A stretch of DNA of 64,000 nucleotides from NCBI GenBank assembly GCA_035388225.1, contig DAOOPM010000011.1:34994-98993 (forward strand), given 5' to 3'. Position numbers and translations under genes: made by a program. Positions 1 to 7,393 of this stretch are shown here, piece by piece. How positions within the stretch are numbered: position 1 is the first letter of the stretch; every line of letters starts with the position of its first letter. The notes under the pieces were generated by a model, which had not been told where the DNA came from, made no database searches, and saw nothing but the letters and a program-made list of their open reading frames with translations. Origin of the DNA: SB25 sp029560875. GTDB taxonomy: Bacteria; Bacteroidota; Bacteroidia; Bacteroidales; Tenuifilaceae.

Positions 1-2
1 AA

Positions 3-977
3 TTAAATTTCAAACCCAATCATCTTGCCTTTTTTCATCACAAGTTCATCGTCGAAGTAAACATCAGGCTCTTTAACAAGTCCATCCAGGTGGCTGCTCA
101 CAGCAATGCGTCCACCCATGCTGATATTATTGCCGAAGGCAATATGGATTGTACCAAATACCTTTTCGTCCTCAAGGATTTCGCCGGTTAGGATAGCCTT
201 GTAGTTTGTGCCAATACCAAATTCTGCAACGGCTCTAGCGTCGCGTCCAACCTTGTCTACCATAGCGGCAAGTTGCTCGGCCTGTTTACCGCCAGTAATG
301 CTTTCGGCATAACCGTTAACAATTTCAATGGTGATTGGTGTTTCAATCATTCCTATTCCGGCCATAGAGCCATCAATTATAAGCTTGCCATTGGTTTGGT
401 CTTCCCAAGGAGCAAGGTAAACCTCACCCGAAGGTAAGTTGCCACTCTCGCCCTTATTGCGCATAACGCCCTTGCTAGGAAGAATCTTACGGTCTTTAAC
501 AGGCATTACTACATTTGTCCCTTTTTCAGTGACAACCTTGATGGTGCTAACGCCAACCAGCTTTGCTGCAATAAAATCGGTTAAGGCGATAATCTTTTCG
601 TAATCCGCATTAAGGCAGCGCACCATAGTATCGATATTGATACCAGGCATTGTGCCAAAACGAACGCCCAAAGCAGCCGCCTCGCGACGAGCATTGGTGT
701 GAGTTAATGACATTTCGGTGGGACAAACAACAACATCTACTGCCTTCATCATGGCAGAAACAGAGGCCGGAGGCTCCTGCCCATTAATTTCGCGCGATTT
801 TATCTCAACCAGAATGGATTCCTGGCAAAGTTCCTTACCTGCTTCGTGAAGTGCTAAGCCTATTTCGCGTTTTATCTCGTCGGTAACAATAAGCAGCGTT
901 TCGGTTTTTTGAAGTCCCATACAATCGCGAAGCGCAATTATTGAGGCATCTCTGAGGTCTTTATCGGTGTAATTCAT
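3..977 (-). CDS. M29-type (thermophilic-family) aminopeptidase
   Basis: The 324-residue product resembles M29 aminopeptidases (AmpS/PepS, 'leucyl aminopeptidase (aminopeptidase T)' family), two-metal enzymes that remove N-terminal amino acids in the cytoplasm. Visible family landmarks are the NLPSGEVYLAP segment (metal-ligand Glu), the AEFGIGTN segment (second Glu), HIAFGNN (His) and a C-terminal SSHLDG (His-x-Asp), in the expected order. It lacks a signal peptide. It is shorter than the roughly 370-410 residues of classical M29 enzymes, with a compact N-terminal half; this matches the shorter bacterial subgroup. The stop codon lies at the very edge of the window, so no downstream partner can be seen. 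The ATG start is the first in frame. Family assignment is from recognised motifs; substrate is not deducible. Confidence 0.8.
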   Translation of the reverse strand: MNYTDKDLRDASIIALRDCMGLQKTETLLIVTDEIKREIGLALHEAGKELCQESILVEIKSREINGQEPPASVSAMMKAVDVVVCPTEMSLTHTNARREAAALGVRFGTMPGINIDTMVRCLNADYEKIIALTDFIAAKLVGVSTIKVVTEKGTNVVMPVKDRKILPSKGVMRNKGESGNLPSGEVYLAPWEDQTNGKLIIDGSMAGIGMIETPITIEIVNGYAESITGGKQAEQLAAMVDKVGRDARAVAEFGIGTNYKAILTGEILEDEKVFGTIHIAFGNNISMGGRIAVSSHLDGLVKEPDVYFDDELVMKKGKMIGFEI

Positions 978-1205
978 AATTCAATTTATTTGGATGCAAA
1001 ATAAACATTTTTTTGAGATTAGAGGCCGAGTTCTGCTGTATGGCATACTATCCGAGTTTTTACTCGGATTAAAGAATGTGCAGCATAGAATTGCGATGCA
1101 CGGTATGCCCATTCTAGGCATGGTACAGATTTTTTGCATCGCAAAGGAAGTGGATGGTAAGTATCACGCGTCAGGAGGCGCTCGATAGCGTTGGGATAAC
1201 GATGG
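978..1205. other. Non-coding gap with two hairpins
   Basis: No convincing gene. It holds a perfect short hairpin at 1050-1069 (ATCCGAG arms) and a larger REP-like palindrome at 1091-1144 described separately. The only open frames here are short and overlap the palindromes or the opposite-strand gene. Confidence 0.6.
1091..1144. repeat. REP-like palindrome, copy 1
   Basis: Outer arms TTGCGATGCA (1091-1100) and TGCATCGCAA (1135-1144) are perfect reverse complements; an inner stem pairs GTATGCC with GGCATGGTAC-like sequence. The same outer arms (GCGATGCAA/TTGCATCGC) recur at 46710-46760, so this is an interspersed palindromic repeat and not just a terminator; there is no T-run on either side. 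Confidence 0.6.
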
Positions 1206-2015
1206 TTATGACCCAAACTTCCCGTAACGTTCATACTTCGAAAAAAGCAACAACATCTTTTTCCCATTCTTCTCGAACGGATAGTAATACTTATAATTAT
1301 TCTTCTCTGTCCAGAAATAACTCCCGGTTTTGCCCTTTTCAAAAACCTCAAGCAAATAATCACAATCGTTCATACTGCATTTGTAGAACGAATTGTCGAA
1401 GTACGGTTTTTTTAACGATTCTTTGGTTGTCCAACCCGAAATTTCGAGAAATACAGTTTCATCCTTGTACTTTGCCGATGTTAGTATGGTAATTGTTGGA
1501 AATTCTTCCTTTTGATTCGACAGAACATTAAGAAATTCGGGAATCTTGCCGAGTTGGGCGGTGTCCTGTATGGATAGGGTTAGTTCCTCTATGGATTTCT
1601 CGTAGCGGGCTATCAAATCCTCGGCCTCGTTAACCAACTTTGCCTTCTCGTTCTGGCGCGATAGGTAATCGCCAACAAAAAGGAATGCAATAAGTAGCGT
1701 AACTACTAGGCAACTTGTGTAGATTACCTTTTTGGTGATTATTGATTTAGAATCATCCAGTTTCATTTCTTGAATTCTGCTGTCGGCAATAAGGCTGATA
1801 TTAAGGCTTATACTTAGAATTGCAGCACAGGCCACAAGTACAAATGCAAAGCCTATGGCTGCAAAGAAAAACTCCGATGTTTGACTGGTAAACACGTTTA
1901 AATCGAAAGTTACAGATACTATAAACCCAATAAACCAAAGAATAATAAGCGCTATGGTTCCTAGCATTATCCAAGTGGTTAGGTTCGATATTTTTACTTT
2001 TAGGGATTGTTTCAT
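1206..2015 (-). CDS. Membrane protein of unknown function
   Basis: I do not recognise this 269-residue protein. Three hydrophobic segments are visible at about residues 14-37, 46-78 and 96-115, followed by a charged, helix-prone stretch (about 118-150, coiled-coil-like) and a soluble C-terminal domain of about 110 residues rich in aromatic residues and lysine. The C-terminal domain contains two close cysteines (KCSMNDCDY). There is no enzyme motif. The gene stands alone between a GxxExxY gene and the M29 aminopeptidase, all on the minus strand but separated by more than 100 bp on each side, so an operon is not suggested. A real gene is supported by its length, hydrophobic pattern and ATG start. 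Confidence 0.7.
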   Translation of the reverse strand: MKQSLKVKISNLTTWIMLGTIALIILWFIGFIVSVTFDLNVFTSQTSEFFFAAIGFAFVLVACAAILSISLNISLIADSRIQEMKLDDSKSIITKKVIYTSCLVVTLLIAFLFVGDYLSRQNEKAKLVNEAEDLIARYEKSIEELTLSIQDTAQLGKIPEFLNVLSNQKEEFPTITILTSAKYKDETVFLEISGWTTKESLKKPYFDNSFYKCSMNDCDYLLEVFEKGKTGSYFWTEKNNYKYYYPFEKNGKKMLLLFSKYERYGKFGS

Positions 2016-2074
2016 GGTTGTTTAATTTGTTTTGATTGCTGACTATTTTATCTCAGAAATAATGAATAATTTAA

Positions 2075-2097
2075 CCACAAAGTCGCTCAAAGTAAAT
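2075..2097 (+). repeat. Left inverted repeat flanking the GxxExxY gene
   Basis: CCACAAAGTCGCTCAAAGTA and the following AAT match, in inverted orientation, the sequence at 2499-2521 with 21 of 23 positions identical. A further CAAAGG-type repeat lies just inside it (2098-2117). The pair encloses the GxxExxY gene. Confidence 0.7.
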
Positions 2098-2119
2098 CTT
2101 AAAGGCACTCAAAGGAAAA

Positions 2120-2500
2120 TCATAAGACTACTCTTTTTATACCATCTTTTAAGTGTCTTACGTTGAAGTTTACTAATAAGCCTAATTTGCAGTTTGATAA
2201 TTTTAAGTAGGTTAAAATTTGTGCTAAATGAATATCCGATAATGAATCAACTGCTTTTATCTCAATGATTATGCTATTCTCAACAATTAAATCAATTCGG
2301 TATCCCGTTTCTAATTTTACTTTTTTGTATACTAATGGCAATGCTTTTTGTTTTTCAACTTTTAAACCGATTTTATTCAATTCATAGTAAAGACATTCTT
2401 CGTATGCGCTTTCAAGTAATCCAGGTCCAAGTGCGGTATGAACTTGAAAAGAACAGTCCAAAATCTTTTTAAATATTTCCTCAATATTCATTTTTGACAT
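2120..2500 (-). CDS. GxxExxY family protein
   Basis: The 126-residue protein carries the family-defining segment LGPGLLESAYEECL near residues 23-36 and the later IDLIVENSIIIEIKAVD segment (about residues 69-85), which fits a PD-(D/E)XK nuclease-like core (Asp, then Glu-x-Lys). The family is widespread in Bacteroidota and Chlorobi, usually as isolated genes; its function is not established. The first ATG (2498-2500) lies inside the right inverted repeat; a second in-frame ATG at 2489-2491 (MNIEEIF) would place the start just outside it and may be the true one. The gene is enclosed by inverted repeats (2075-2097 and 2499-2521), suggesting that gene plus repeats is a mobile or formerly mobile unit. 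Confidence 0.88.
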   Translation of the reverse strand: MSKMNIEEIFKKILDCSFQVHTALGPGLLESAYEECLYYELNKIGLKVEKQKALPLVYKKVKLETGYRIDLIVENSIIIEIKAVDSLSDIHLAQILTYLKLSNCKLGLLVNFNVRHLKDGIKRVVL

Positions 2501-2521
2501 TTACTTTGGGCTACTTTGTGG
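2499..2521 (-). repeat. Right inverted repeat flanking the GxxExxY gene
   Basis: Read on the minus strand it is CCACAAAGTAGCCCAAAGTA plus AAT, 21/23 identical to the left copy at 2075-2097. On the outer side another related unit follows (2524-2543, CTTTG/CCTTCGTGG), so the repeat is itself internally repetitive (CAAAG units). Confidence 0.7.
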
Positions 2522-2561
2522 AGACCTTTGTTGCCTTCGTGGTAAAAAAAAATCTTATGAA

Positions 2562-3488
2562 TTACCATATCGGATTCACAAACCCATTCTTCCTTATTAG
2601 GTTATATGCGGTTAGGCCAATATATGTTACCACAAAATTTAACCCCGAGATTATTGAGGCAAATACAAACAGAGCCCCAAATGTGCCAACCCACTTGTTT
2701 ATGCCTGTAGCGTAACTTTCCAGCTTAAAGTAGCTCCACCAGCTGCCAAAGTGTGCGCTTACGCCTGTGGCCTCAAGGCTAAGTATAATAATGTTAAACA
2801 CCAAGAAGAAAATTACCAGCGTTAGCAACCCGCGCCAAGCACCCTTAATATCGGGAGGGCTTAGCTCCATATGCGATGAGATACACATTGAGAGGTACAG
2901 GAATATCCAGAACTTATAATCGGCAAAGTTGCTTTTGCGGAACAGCGCGCTAAGTGTGTTCAGCGTGGAGTCCCATAGCGAGCCAAGCACTCCAGTCCAC
3001 TCGCCACGTACACCACGCACTAGGCTTTTGCTTTGCTCCTCAATGGACGAGAATACATCGGTGTTGTTGGGTACTAAAAAGTACAGCAGCGCGTACAGAA
3101 CCATCGCACCAAAAATTATTGGCCCCACGCCAATAAAGAAATTGCCAATTTTTTGGTAGGTGCTTTTGGTATCGTAGGAGTGGTTAACGTAGCCTATGGT
3201 TCCATCGGTGGAGTTGGGGCTGTAAAGTTTCATTTCGGTTATCTTATGGCGGAAAATCAGGCAGAATATTGCGTGTCCTAGCTCGTGGATTGGTGTGCCA
3301 ATCCAGCCTGTAATAACAATATCGAGCGTTGTACCTGCTGTTTTAACGTATGTAACACGGGTAAAGCGTGCAAAGAGGTAAAGTATCAACCCGAAAATAA
3401 AAAGTAATCCTAAAAGCCAAGTTAACTGGCTGAATGTGGTAATAATAACAAGTTTTAGGAATTCGAGAAATGAGTTAAAATCGCCCAT
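2562..3488 (-). CDS. Polytopic membrane protein with M50-like HELGH motif
   Basis: The 308-residue protein has a first hydrophobic segment at about 18-41, then the sequence GTPIHELGHAIFCLIF (residues 65-80) with His68, Glu69 and His72 forming an HExxH site inside a hydrophobic helix, as in intramembrane site-2-type (M50) zinc peptidases. At least five further hydrophobic stretches follow, with a final one close to the C-terminus. I cannot pick out the second metal-binding motif (NxxPxxxLDG-like) of proteolytically active M50 enzymes, so activity is uncertain. The gene is single, minus strand, with ATG at 3486-3488 directly upstream of the GGAG-repeat region. Confidence 0.7.
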   Translation of the reverse strand: MGDFNSFLEFLKLVIITTFSQLTWLLGLLFIFGLILYLFARFTRVTYVKTAGTTLDIVITGWIGTPIHELGHAIFCLIFRHKITEMKLYSPNSTDGTIGYVNHSYDTKSTYQKIGNFFIGVGPIIFGAMVLYALLYFLVPNNTDVFSSIEEQSKSLVRGVRGEWTGVLGSLWDSTLNTLSALFRKSNFADYKFWIFLYLSMCISSHMELSPPDIKGAWRGLLTLVIFFLVFNIIILSLEATGVSAHFGSWWSYFKLESYATGINKWVGTFGALFVFASIISGLNFVVTYIGLTAYNLIRKNGFVNPIW

Positions 3489-3571
3489 AGGTTAGTGGTT
3501 AGAGTTTGGTGACTCTAAGATAGATAATTTTAGTTTGAAAATAAGGAGAATTTGAGAATTTGAAATGGTAC

Positions 3572-3678
3572 GGAGGTGGAATGTTGGAGGAATGGAGGAA
3601 TGGAGGAATGGAGAGATGGAGTAATGGAGTAATGGAGTGTTGGAGTTTTGCTCCAATCATCCAAATCTCCATCAATCC
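3572..3678. repeat. GGAG/CTCC 8-bp-unit hairpin repeat, copy 1
   Basis: Eight or more tandem 8-bp units of the form GGAGnnAT (for example GGAGGAAT and GGAGTAAT) run on the plus strand, followed within a few bases by CTCC-containing units in the inverse sense, so the whole folds into a long imperfect hairpin. Related copies occur at 23178-23229, 30305-30409, 30712-30780, 51059-51082 and 53951-54033. Confidence 0.75.
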
Positions 3679-3697
3679 TTTTATGTCACTTTTTGGG

Positions 3698-3722
3698 TCA
3701 CTTGTCACCTGTCACCTGTCAC
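3698..3722. repeat. Short TCACCTG tandem repeat
   Basis: Three and a half copies of a 7-bp unit (TCACTTG, TCACCTG, TCACCTG, TCACC) immediately downstream of the stop codon of the LtaS-like gene. Only function-neutral repetition can be claimed. Confidence 0.6.
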
Positions 3723-3725
3723 CAA

Positions 3726-5561
3726 CTACAACCCCAAAAACACATCTTGATAAACATAGAAGAAAGCGCTTGCTTTATCGGTTGTTTTTTCGGTTTCAAC
3801 TCCATTCTGCATGATGTATTGGCGGCTTACGTGGTCGTAAATAATGGTATCGGTGGCCGATACAAAGCCGTAACCGTTGTTAAATGCATAGTACGCGAAT
3901 GGTTGTGTGTGCTGGTTAAGGATGTCTTTGGAGAATACGAAACTAGAATGGTTCAAGTTTAATTGATTTAGTAGCGTTGAGGCTAAGTCAATCTGCGAGC
4001 AAACTTTATCAATCCTTGCTGGTTCGGTATTTAATGCGCCACCTAGCCAAAGCATAGGAATGGAAAATTTATCGGTAGAGTAGTTTGTGCTTTTTCCCAA
4101 GTGTCTGTGTCCGTGGTCGGCAATAAGTATAAAAAGTGTGTTGTTGTACCAATCGCGTTTTTTTGCGTCGGCAAAGAAGTTGCCCAGGCTGCTATCAGTG
4201 TAAAAAGCAGAACTTAAGAATTGGTTAACCTCCTCTGTTCCTGGGTATTTTGATTTTGTAGGGATTTCGAAAGGTTCGTGGTTGCTCAGTGTAAAAAACA
4301 TCTTGAAGAATGGTCCTTTGGCAGTATCGATATCGTTTAAAAGATACTTGAAAACGTGTTCATCGTGAACGCCCCACTTGGAATTGCGGTAGTTACGTGG
4401 AAAATCATCCTGAGTAATAATTCTGCTAAACTTTGCTGAGTATAGGTACGAACGGATATTGGCGAAATCGGGGTCGCCACCGTAGTAGAATGATGCGTTA
4501 TAGCCAGCATCAACAAGTGCCCCGCTAATGGTTGCTAGTTTTCGGGACTTTGTTGGGTATTTTATAACCGATTGTGTTGGTTGTGCAGGAAATCCTGAAA
4601 CTATGGCAATAATACCCTTATCGCTGCGGTCGCCACTCGATATCATTTTGGTGAAGAATAGACCTTCGTTACTTAGCGCATTGAAGTTAGGAGTAACACC
4701 CTCTTTCCCACCAAGTGTTTCAATTAACTTAGAGCTGAAACTCTCTAACATAATCAACACAATGTTTGGTCTGTCCGTTCTAAGAACCTTAGTAGAATCG
4801 GGATTATTCTGCATTAGTTCAGCGAAAAGAGCCTGCGCTTTTTCTTTTCCAATGGAATCGGGATATCGCTTATTCATTTTACCCGATTTTGAGATGGAAT
4901 ACATCATATTCCAGGGGGCATTCAACGCAGCGTGATTACAGTATGTATTAGAGCTGAAATAAACCTTTCCTGGATTCATTGGAGCAATTCCCAAGCCTCC
5001 GCGTATAGGTAGAATCATAGTTCCTGCAATAACAATAAAAATAGGAGCGTACCACCATTTTCCGTTTTCAACCCTATTTAATGTGCTAGCAATCCATTTC
5101 CTATAAGCCCAATAAAGGCCAATAATAGTGAGAATTGTAACTATCACAAAAATGATAATCATAAAGGTTTCCATTGATGCCATTGCTTCTTTGGGTGTTT
5201 TAAGGTAGAGCAGGGGAGTTGCATCAATCCGAAAGCCCCAGTTACGGTAAAGTTCAATGTCGGAAATCGATATAAGAGATATTATTGTAAGTAAAAGTAT
5301 AGTTTGAAATGCAAGGTAACCCTTTAGCCATTTTTTGTTTGCAAGGAGTAGGATTCCTATAAATATTGATGTTAGAAGTGTTATATATCCTGTTAACGAT
5401 AAATCCATCCATGCACCACGTACTATAATGTTGACGAAATCATTAAAAGTAATCTGTAGGGTTTGTTTTAACTGGTAAACCATAAATGCTAGGCGAAATA
5501 AGGCAAATGTAAGCATCCAGAAGATGGAATATTTTAGTATAAAAAGGAGTCTGTTCTTCAT
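3726..5561 (-). CDS. LtaS-like membrane phosphotransferase (sulfatase/alkaline phosphatase superfamily)
   Basis: The 611-residue protein has five N-terminal membrane segments (about 8-30, 45-76, 84-103, 132-152, 172-187) and a large extracytoplasmic sulfatase-fold domain from about residue 262. The domain opens with NIVLIMLESFSSKL (metal-ligand Glu273), then GDRSDKG (about 310-316) at the usual nucleophile position, SGFPAQPTQS, and the late IADHGHR metal-binding motif. This layout is that of LtaS/OpgB/phosphoethanolamine-transferase-like enzymes, which move phosphoglycerol or phosphoethanolamine head groups onto envelope glycans or lipids. In related proteins I know the nucleophile is Thr; here Ser313 appears to take its place (inference). 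Monocistronic, divergent from the isoaspartyl peptidase gene. Confidence 0.85.
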   Translation of the reverse strand: MKNRLLFILKYSIFWMLTFALFRLAFMVYQLKQTLQITFNDFVNIIVRGAWMDLSLTGYITLLTSIFIGILLLANKKWLKGYLAFQTILLLTIISLISISDIELYRNWGFRIDATPLLYLKTPKEAMASMETFMIIIFVIVTILTIIGLYWAYRKWIASTLNRVENGKWWYAPIFIVIAGTMILPIRGGLGIAPMNPGKVYFSSNTYCNHAALNAPWNMMYSISKSGKMNKRYPDSIGKEKAQALFAELMQNNPDSTKVLRTDRPNIVLIMLESFSSKLIETLGGKEGVTPNFNALSNEGLFFTKMISSGDRSDKGIIAIVSGFPAQPTQSVIKYPTKSRKLATISGALVDAGYNASFYYGGDPDFANIRSYLYSAKFSRIITQDDFPRNYRNSKWGVHDEHVFKYLLNDIDTAKGPFFKMFFTLSNHEPFEIPTKSKYPGTEEVNQFLSSAFYTDSSLGNFFADAKKRDWYNNTLFILIADHGHRHLGKSTNYSTDKFSIPMLWLGGALNTEPARIDKVCSQIDLASTLLNQLNLNHSSFVFSKDILNQHTQPFAYYAFNNGYGFVSATDTIIYDHVSRQYIMQNGVETEKTTDKASAFFYVYQDVFLGL

Positions 5562-5590
5562 TTTGAGTTACTTAAATTGATTTTCGAGTG

Positions 5591-5598
5591 CAAACCTA
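5591..5598 (-). promoter_or_regulatory. -7 promoter element (TAGGTTTG)
   Basis: On the minus strand TAGGTTTG matches the Bacteroidota TAnnTTTG -7 element, 30 bp upstream of the ATG of the LtaS-like gene. No clear TTTG -33 element is present at the expected distance. Confidence 0.4.
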
Positions 5599-5665
5599 AT
5601 TAATTTTAGAATATTTTTTAGGATATTTTTTGATATCAATATGTAATCTCAAGTCTCATTAAGCA

Positions 5666-5704
5666 CTAGACCTTCCAAATTCTGTAGGACTTGGAAGCAT
5701 CTAG
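5666..5704. other. Imperfect hairpin in divergent intergenic region
   Basis: CTAGA-C-CTTCCAA pairs with TTGGAAG-CA-TCTAG across a short loop. It lies in the 248-bp gap between divergent genes (5562-5809) and may be an operator or part of a leader; no T-run follows. Nothing else distinctive is seen in that gap apart from promoter-like sequence. Confidence 0.4.
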
Positions 5705-5809
5705 AAGATTAGTTGCCCAAGCTATGATGTACCAAATATGTTAAAATCAGAACAAATCATACAACCTATTATCTTCCTTACTATTTTTGAGAAACCTTAA
5801 CCCATAACT

Positions 5810-6766
5810 ATGAAACCTTTTAAAACAATACTATCCTTCATTGTTATAATTCTTTTAGCCAACTCATTACTTGCACAAAAGTGGAGTATTGTCCTGCATG
5901 GTGGTGCAGGTGGTATGAAAAAAGAGAACTTTACACAGGAACAGATAGATAACTACCAAGCAGAGCTACTTAAAGCATTAGAAATTGGAAAAAATATTCT
6001 TATCAATGGCGGAACTAGTCTCGATGCTGTTGAGCAGGTTGTCCGATACTTGGAGGATTGCCCATTGTTTAACGCAGGCAAGGGCGCTGTTTTTACGCAC
6101 GATGGTAAGAATGAACTTGATGCAGCCATAATGGACGGAAGAAATCTTATGGCTGGTGCCATAGCAGGTGTTGGCGATATAAAGAACCCAATTTCTACTG
6201 CGCGGTTGGTTATGGAAAAATCAGCCCATGTAATGATCGTAGGTAAGGGAGCATCGGATTTTGCTAGGAGTATGGGTGCAGAGATGGTTGATAGTAGTTA
6301 CTTTTTCACTCAATCCCGATGGAACGATTTGCAAAAATATCTTGATAAAGAGAAAATGGGAACAGTTGGTTGCGTTGCGCTCGATATTCACGGAAACCTT
6401 GCGGCGGCAACATCAACTGGTGGAATGACTAATAAGCGCTACAATCGAGTTGGTGATGCTCCAGTAATTGGAGCTGGAACCTATGCTAATAATGCAACCT
6501 GTGCAGTTTCAGCAACTGGTCATGGCGAGTTCTTTATCCGTTACACTGTTGCACACGATATTTCTGCACTAATGGAGTATAAAGGTATGAGTTTGGTCGA
6601 TGCTGTTAATCTGGTAATCAACGGTAAACTTGAAAAAGTTGATGGCCGTGGAGGTGTAATTGCGGTGGATAAGGATGGAAATGTTTGTATTGATATGAAT
6701 ACTACCGGAATGTTTAGGGCTTACGAAAAATCGACGGGAGAAAAGGGTGTGGAAATTTTTAAGTAA
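5810..6766 (+). CDS. Isoaspartyl peptidase/L-asparaginase (Ntn hydrolase, family T2)
   Basis: The 318-residue precursor begins with a signal peptide (to about residue 22, ending LLAQ) and contains the family markers: WSIVLHGGAGG at the N-terminus, NAGKGAVFTHDG, and the autocleavage site KMGTVGCVALD, where Thr after Gly becomes the nucleophile of the beta subunit. GGMTNKRYNRVGDAPVIGAG follows as the substrate-binding segment. Such enzymes hydrolyse L-asparagine and beta-aspartyl dipeptides; here the signal peptide indicates a periplasmic location. Length is normal for the family. Plus strand, single gene, about 110 bp before the next. Confidence 0.93.
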   Translation: MKPFKTILSFIVIILLANSLLAQKWSIVLHGGAGGMKKENFTQEQIDNYQAELLKALEIGKNILINGGTSLDAVEQVVRYLEDCPLFNAGKGAVFTHDGKNELDAAIMDGRNLMAGAIAGVGDIKNPISTARLVMEKSAHVMIVGKGASDFARSMGAEMVDSSYFFTQSRWNDLQKYLDKEKMGTVGCVALDIHGNLAAATSTGGMTNKRYNRVGDAPVIGAGTYANNATCAVSATGHGEFFIRYTVAHDISALMEYKGMSLVDAVNLVINGKLEKVDGRGGVIAVDKDGNVCIDMNTTGMFRAYEKSTGEKGVEIFK

Positions 6767-6877
6767 CTTATAACATTAACTATATTTCCTTGTTATAATA
6801 AGAAATAGCCGTAATTTTGATTGATAATTTGCTGTATAGAATAACGAACTACAAACCATTAAACCAAATAAATAGCC

Positions 6878-7393
6878 ATGGCACTATCCGTTCACAGTCA
6901 GGATGCAAAAAGTAAAGGACAAATTGAAATTTTTTTCCTTCATTTCTTTTTTGCACTAGTAATGATGGCAATACTCCTACTAATTATTCAATTGATTGGA
7001 GGTGCATTAACTTGGGATAATTATTCAAAATACTATATTATATTGATTCCAATAACGGTCATTCTTCCTTTAATTATTGCAGTTACAACTGCATTTTCAT
7101 ATAAAAAGGTTATCTTAACCATTTCGCCGTTAGCAAATCTTAACCAAGAAAAGTTGAAAGAGTTTTTCTTTAAGGAGGATTACAAGGCTGTTAAACAGGC
7201 CGATGGTAAAGTTGTATTTGAGCGGGCACGATTATTACCTCGTTTTTTAAGCCTTAACTTCGATAAGCCTTATATTGAGATAACTTCTACCGAGGCAAAA
7301 GTTTATATGCTCAAGCGATTATCGTTAGTTTTGATTCCTCAAATTCAAATGGGTAAACGTTTCGAAATTAATCCAGACCAACACAATGCATAG
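6878..7393 (+). CDS. Small membrane protein of unknown function
   Basis: I do not recognise this 171-residue protein. It has two hydrophobic segments at about 19-42 and 51-72 and a soluble C-terminal domain of about 95 residues beginning near ISPLANLNQEKLKEFF, with alternating beta-like stretches (KVVFERARLL, YIEITSTEAKVYMLKRL). Its last 8 bases overlap the start of the D-serine dehydratase-like gene, so the two are translated from one transcript and probably translationally coupled. The layout suggests a membrane-anchored domain facing the cytoplasm. No catalytic motif is visible. Confidence 0.7.
   Translation: MALSVHSQDAKSKGQIEIFFLHFFFALVMMAILLLIIQLIGGALTWDNYSKYYIILIPITVILPLIIAVTTAFSYKKVILTISPLANLNQEKLKEFFFKEDYKAVKQADGKVVFERARLLPRFLSLNFDKPYIEITSTEAKVYMLKRLSLVLIPQIQMGKRFEINPDQHNA

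Noticed and set aside
994..1492. Short plus-strand frames of 64 and 112 residues
   Set aside because: They overlap REP-like palindromes and the antisense of a real gene; no codon structure or family.
3572..3678. CRISPR-like array
   Set aside because: The GGAG units are contiguous with no unique spacers, and the second half is inverted.
3560..3962. Two plus-strand frames of 84 and 104 residues through the GGAG repeats
   Set aside because: They translate tandem repeats and the antisense of the LtaS-like gene; not coding.
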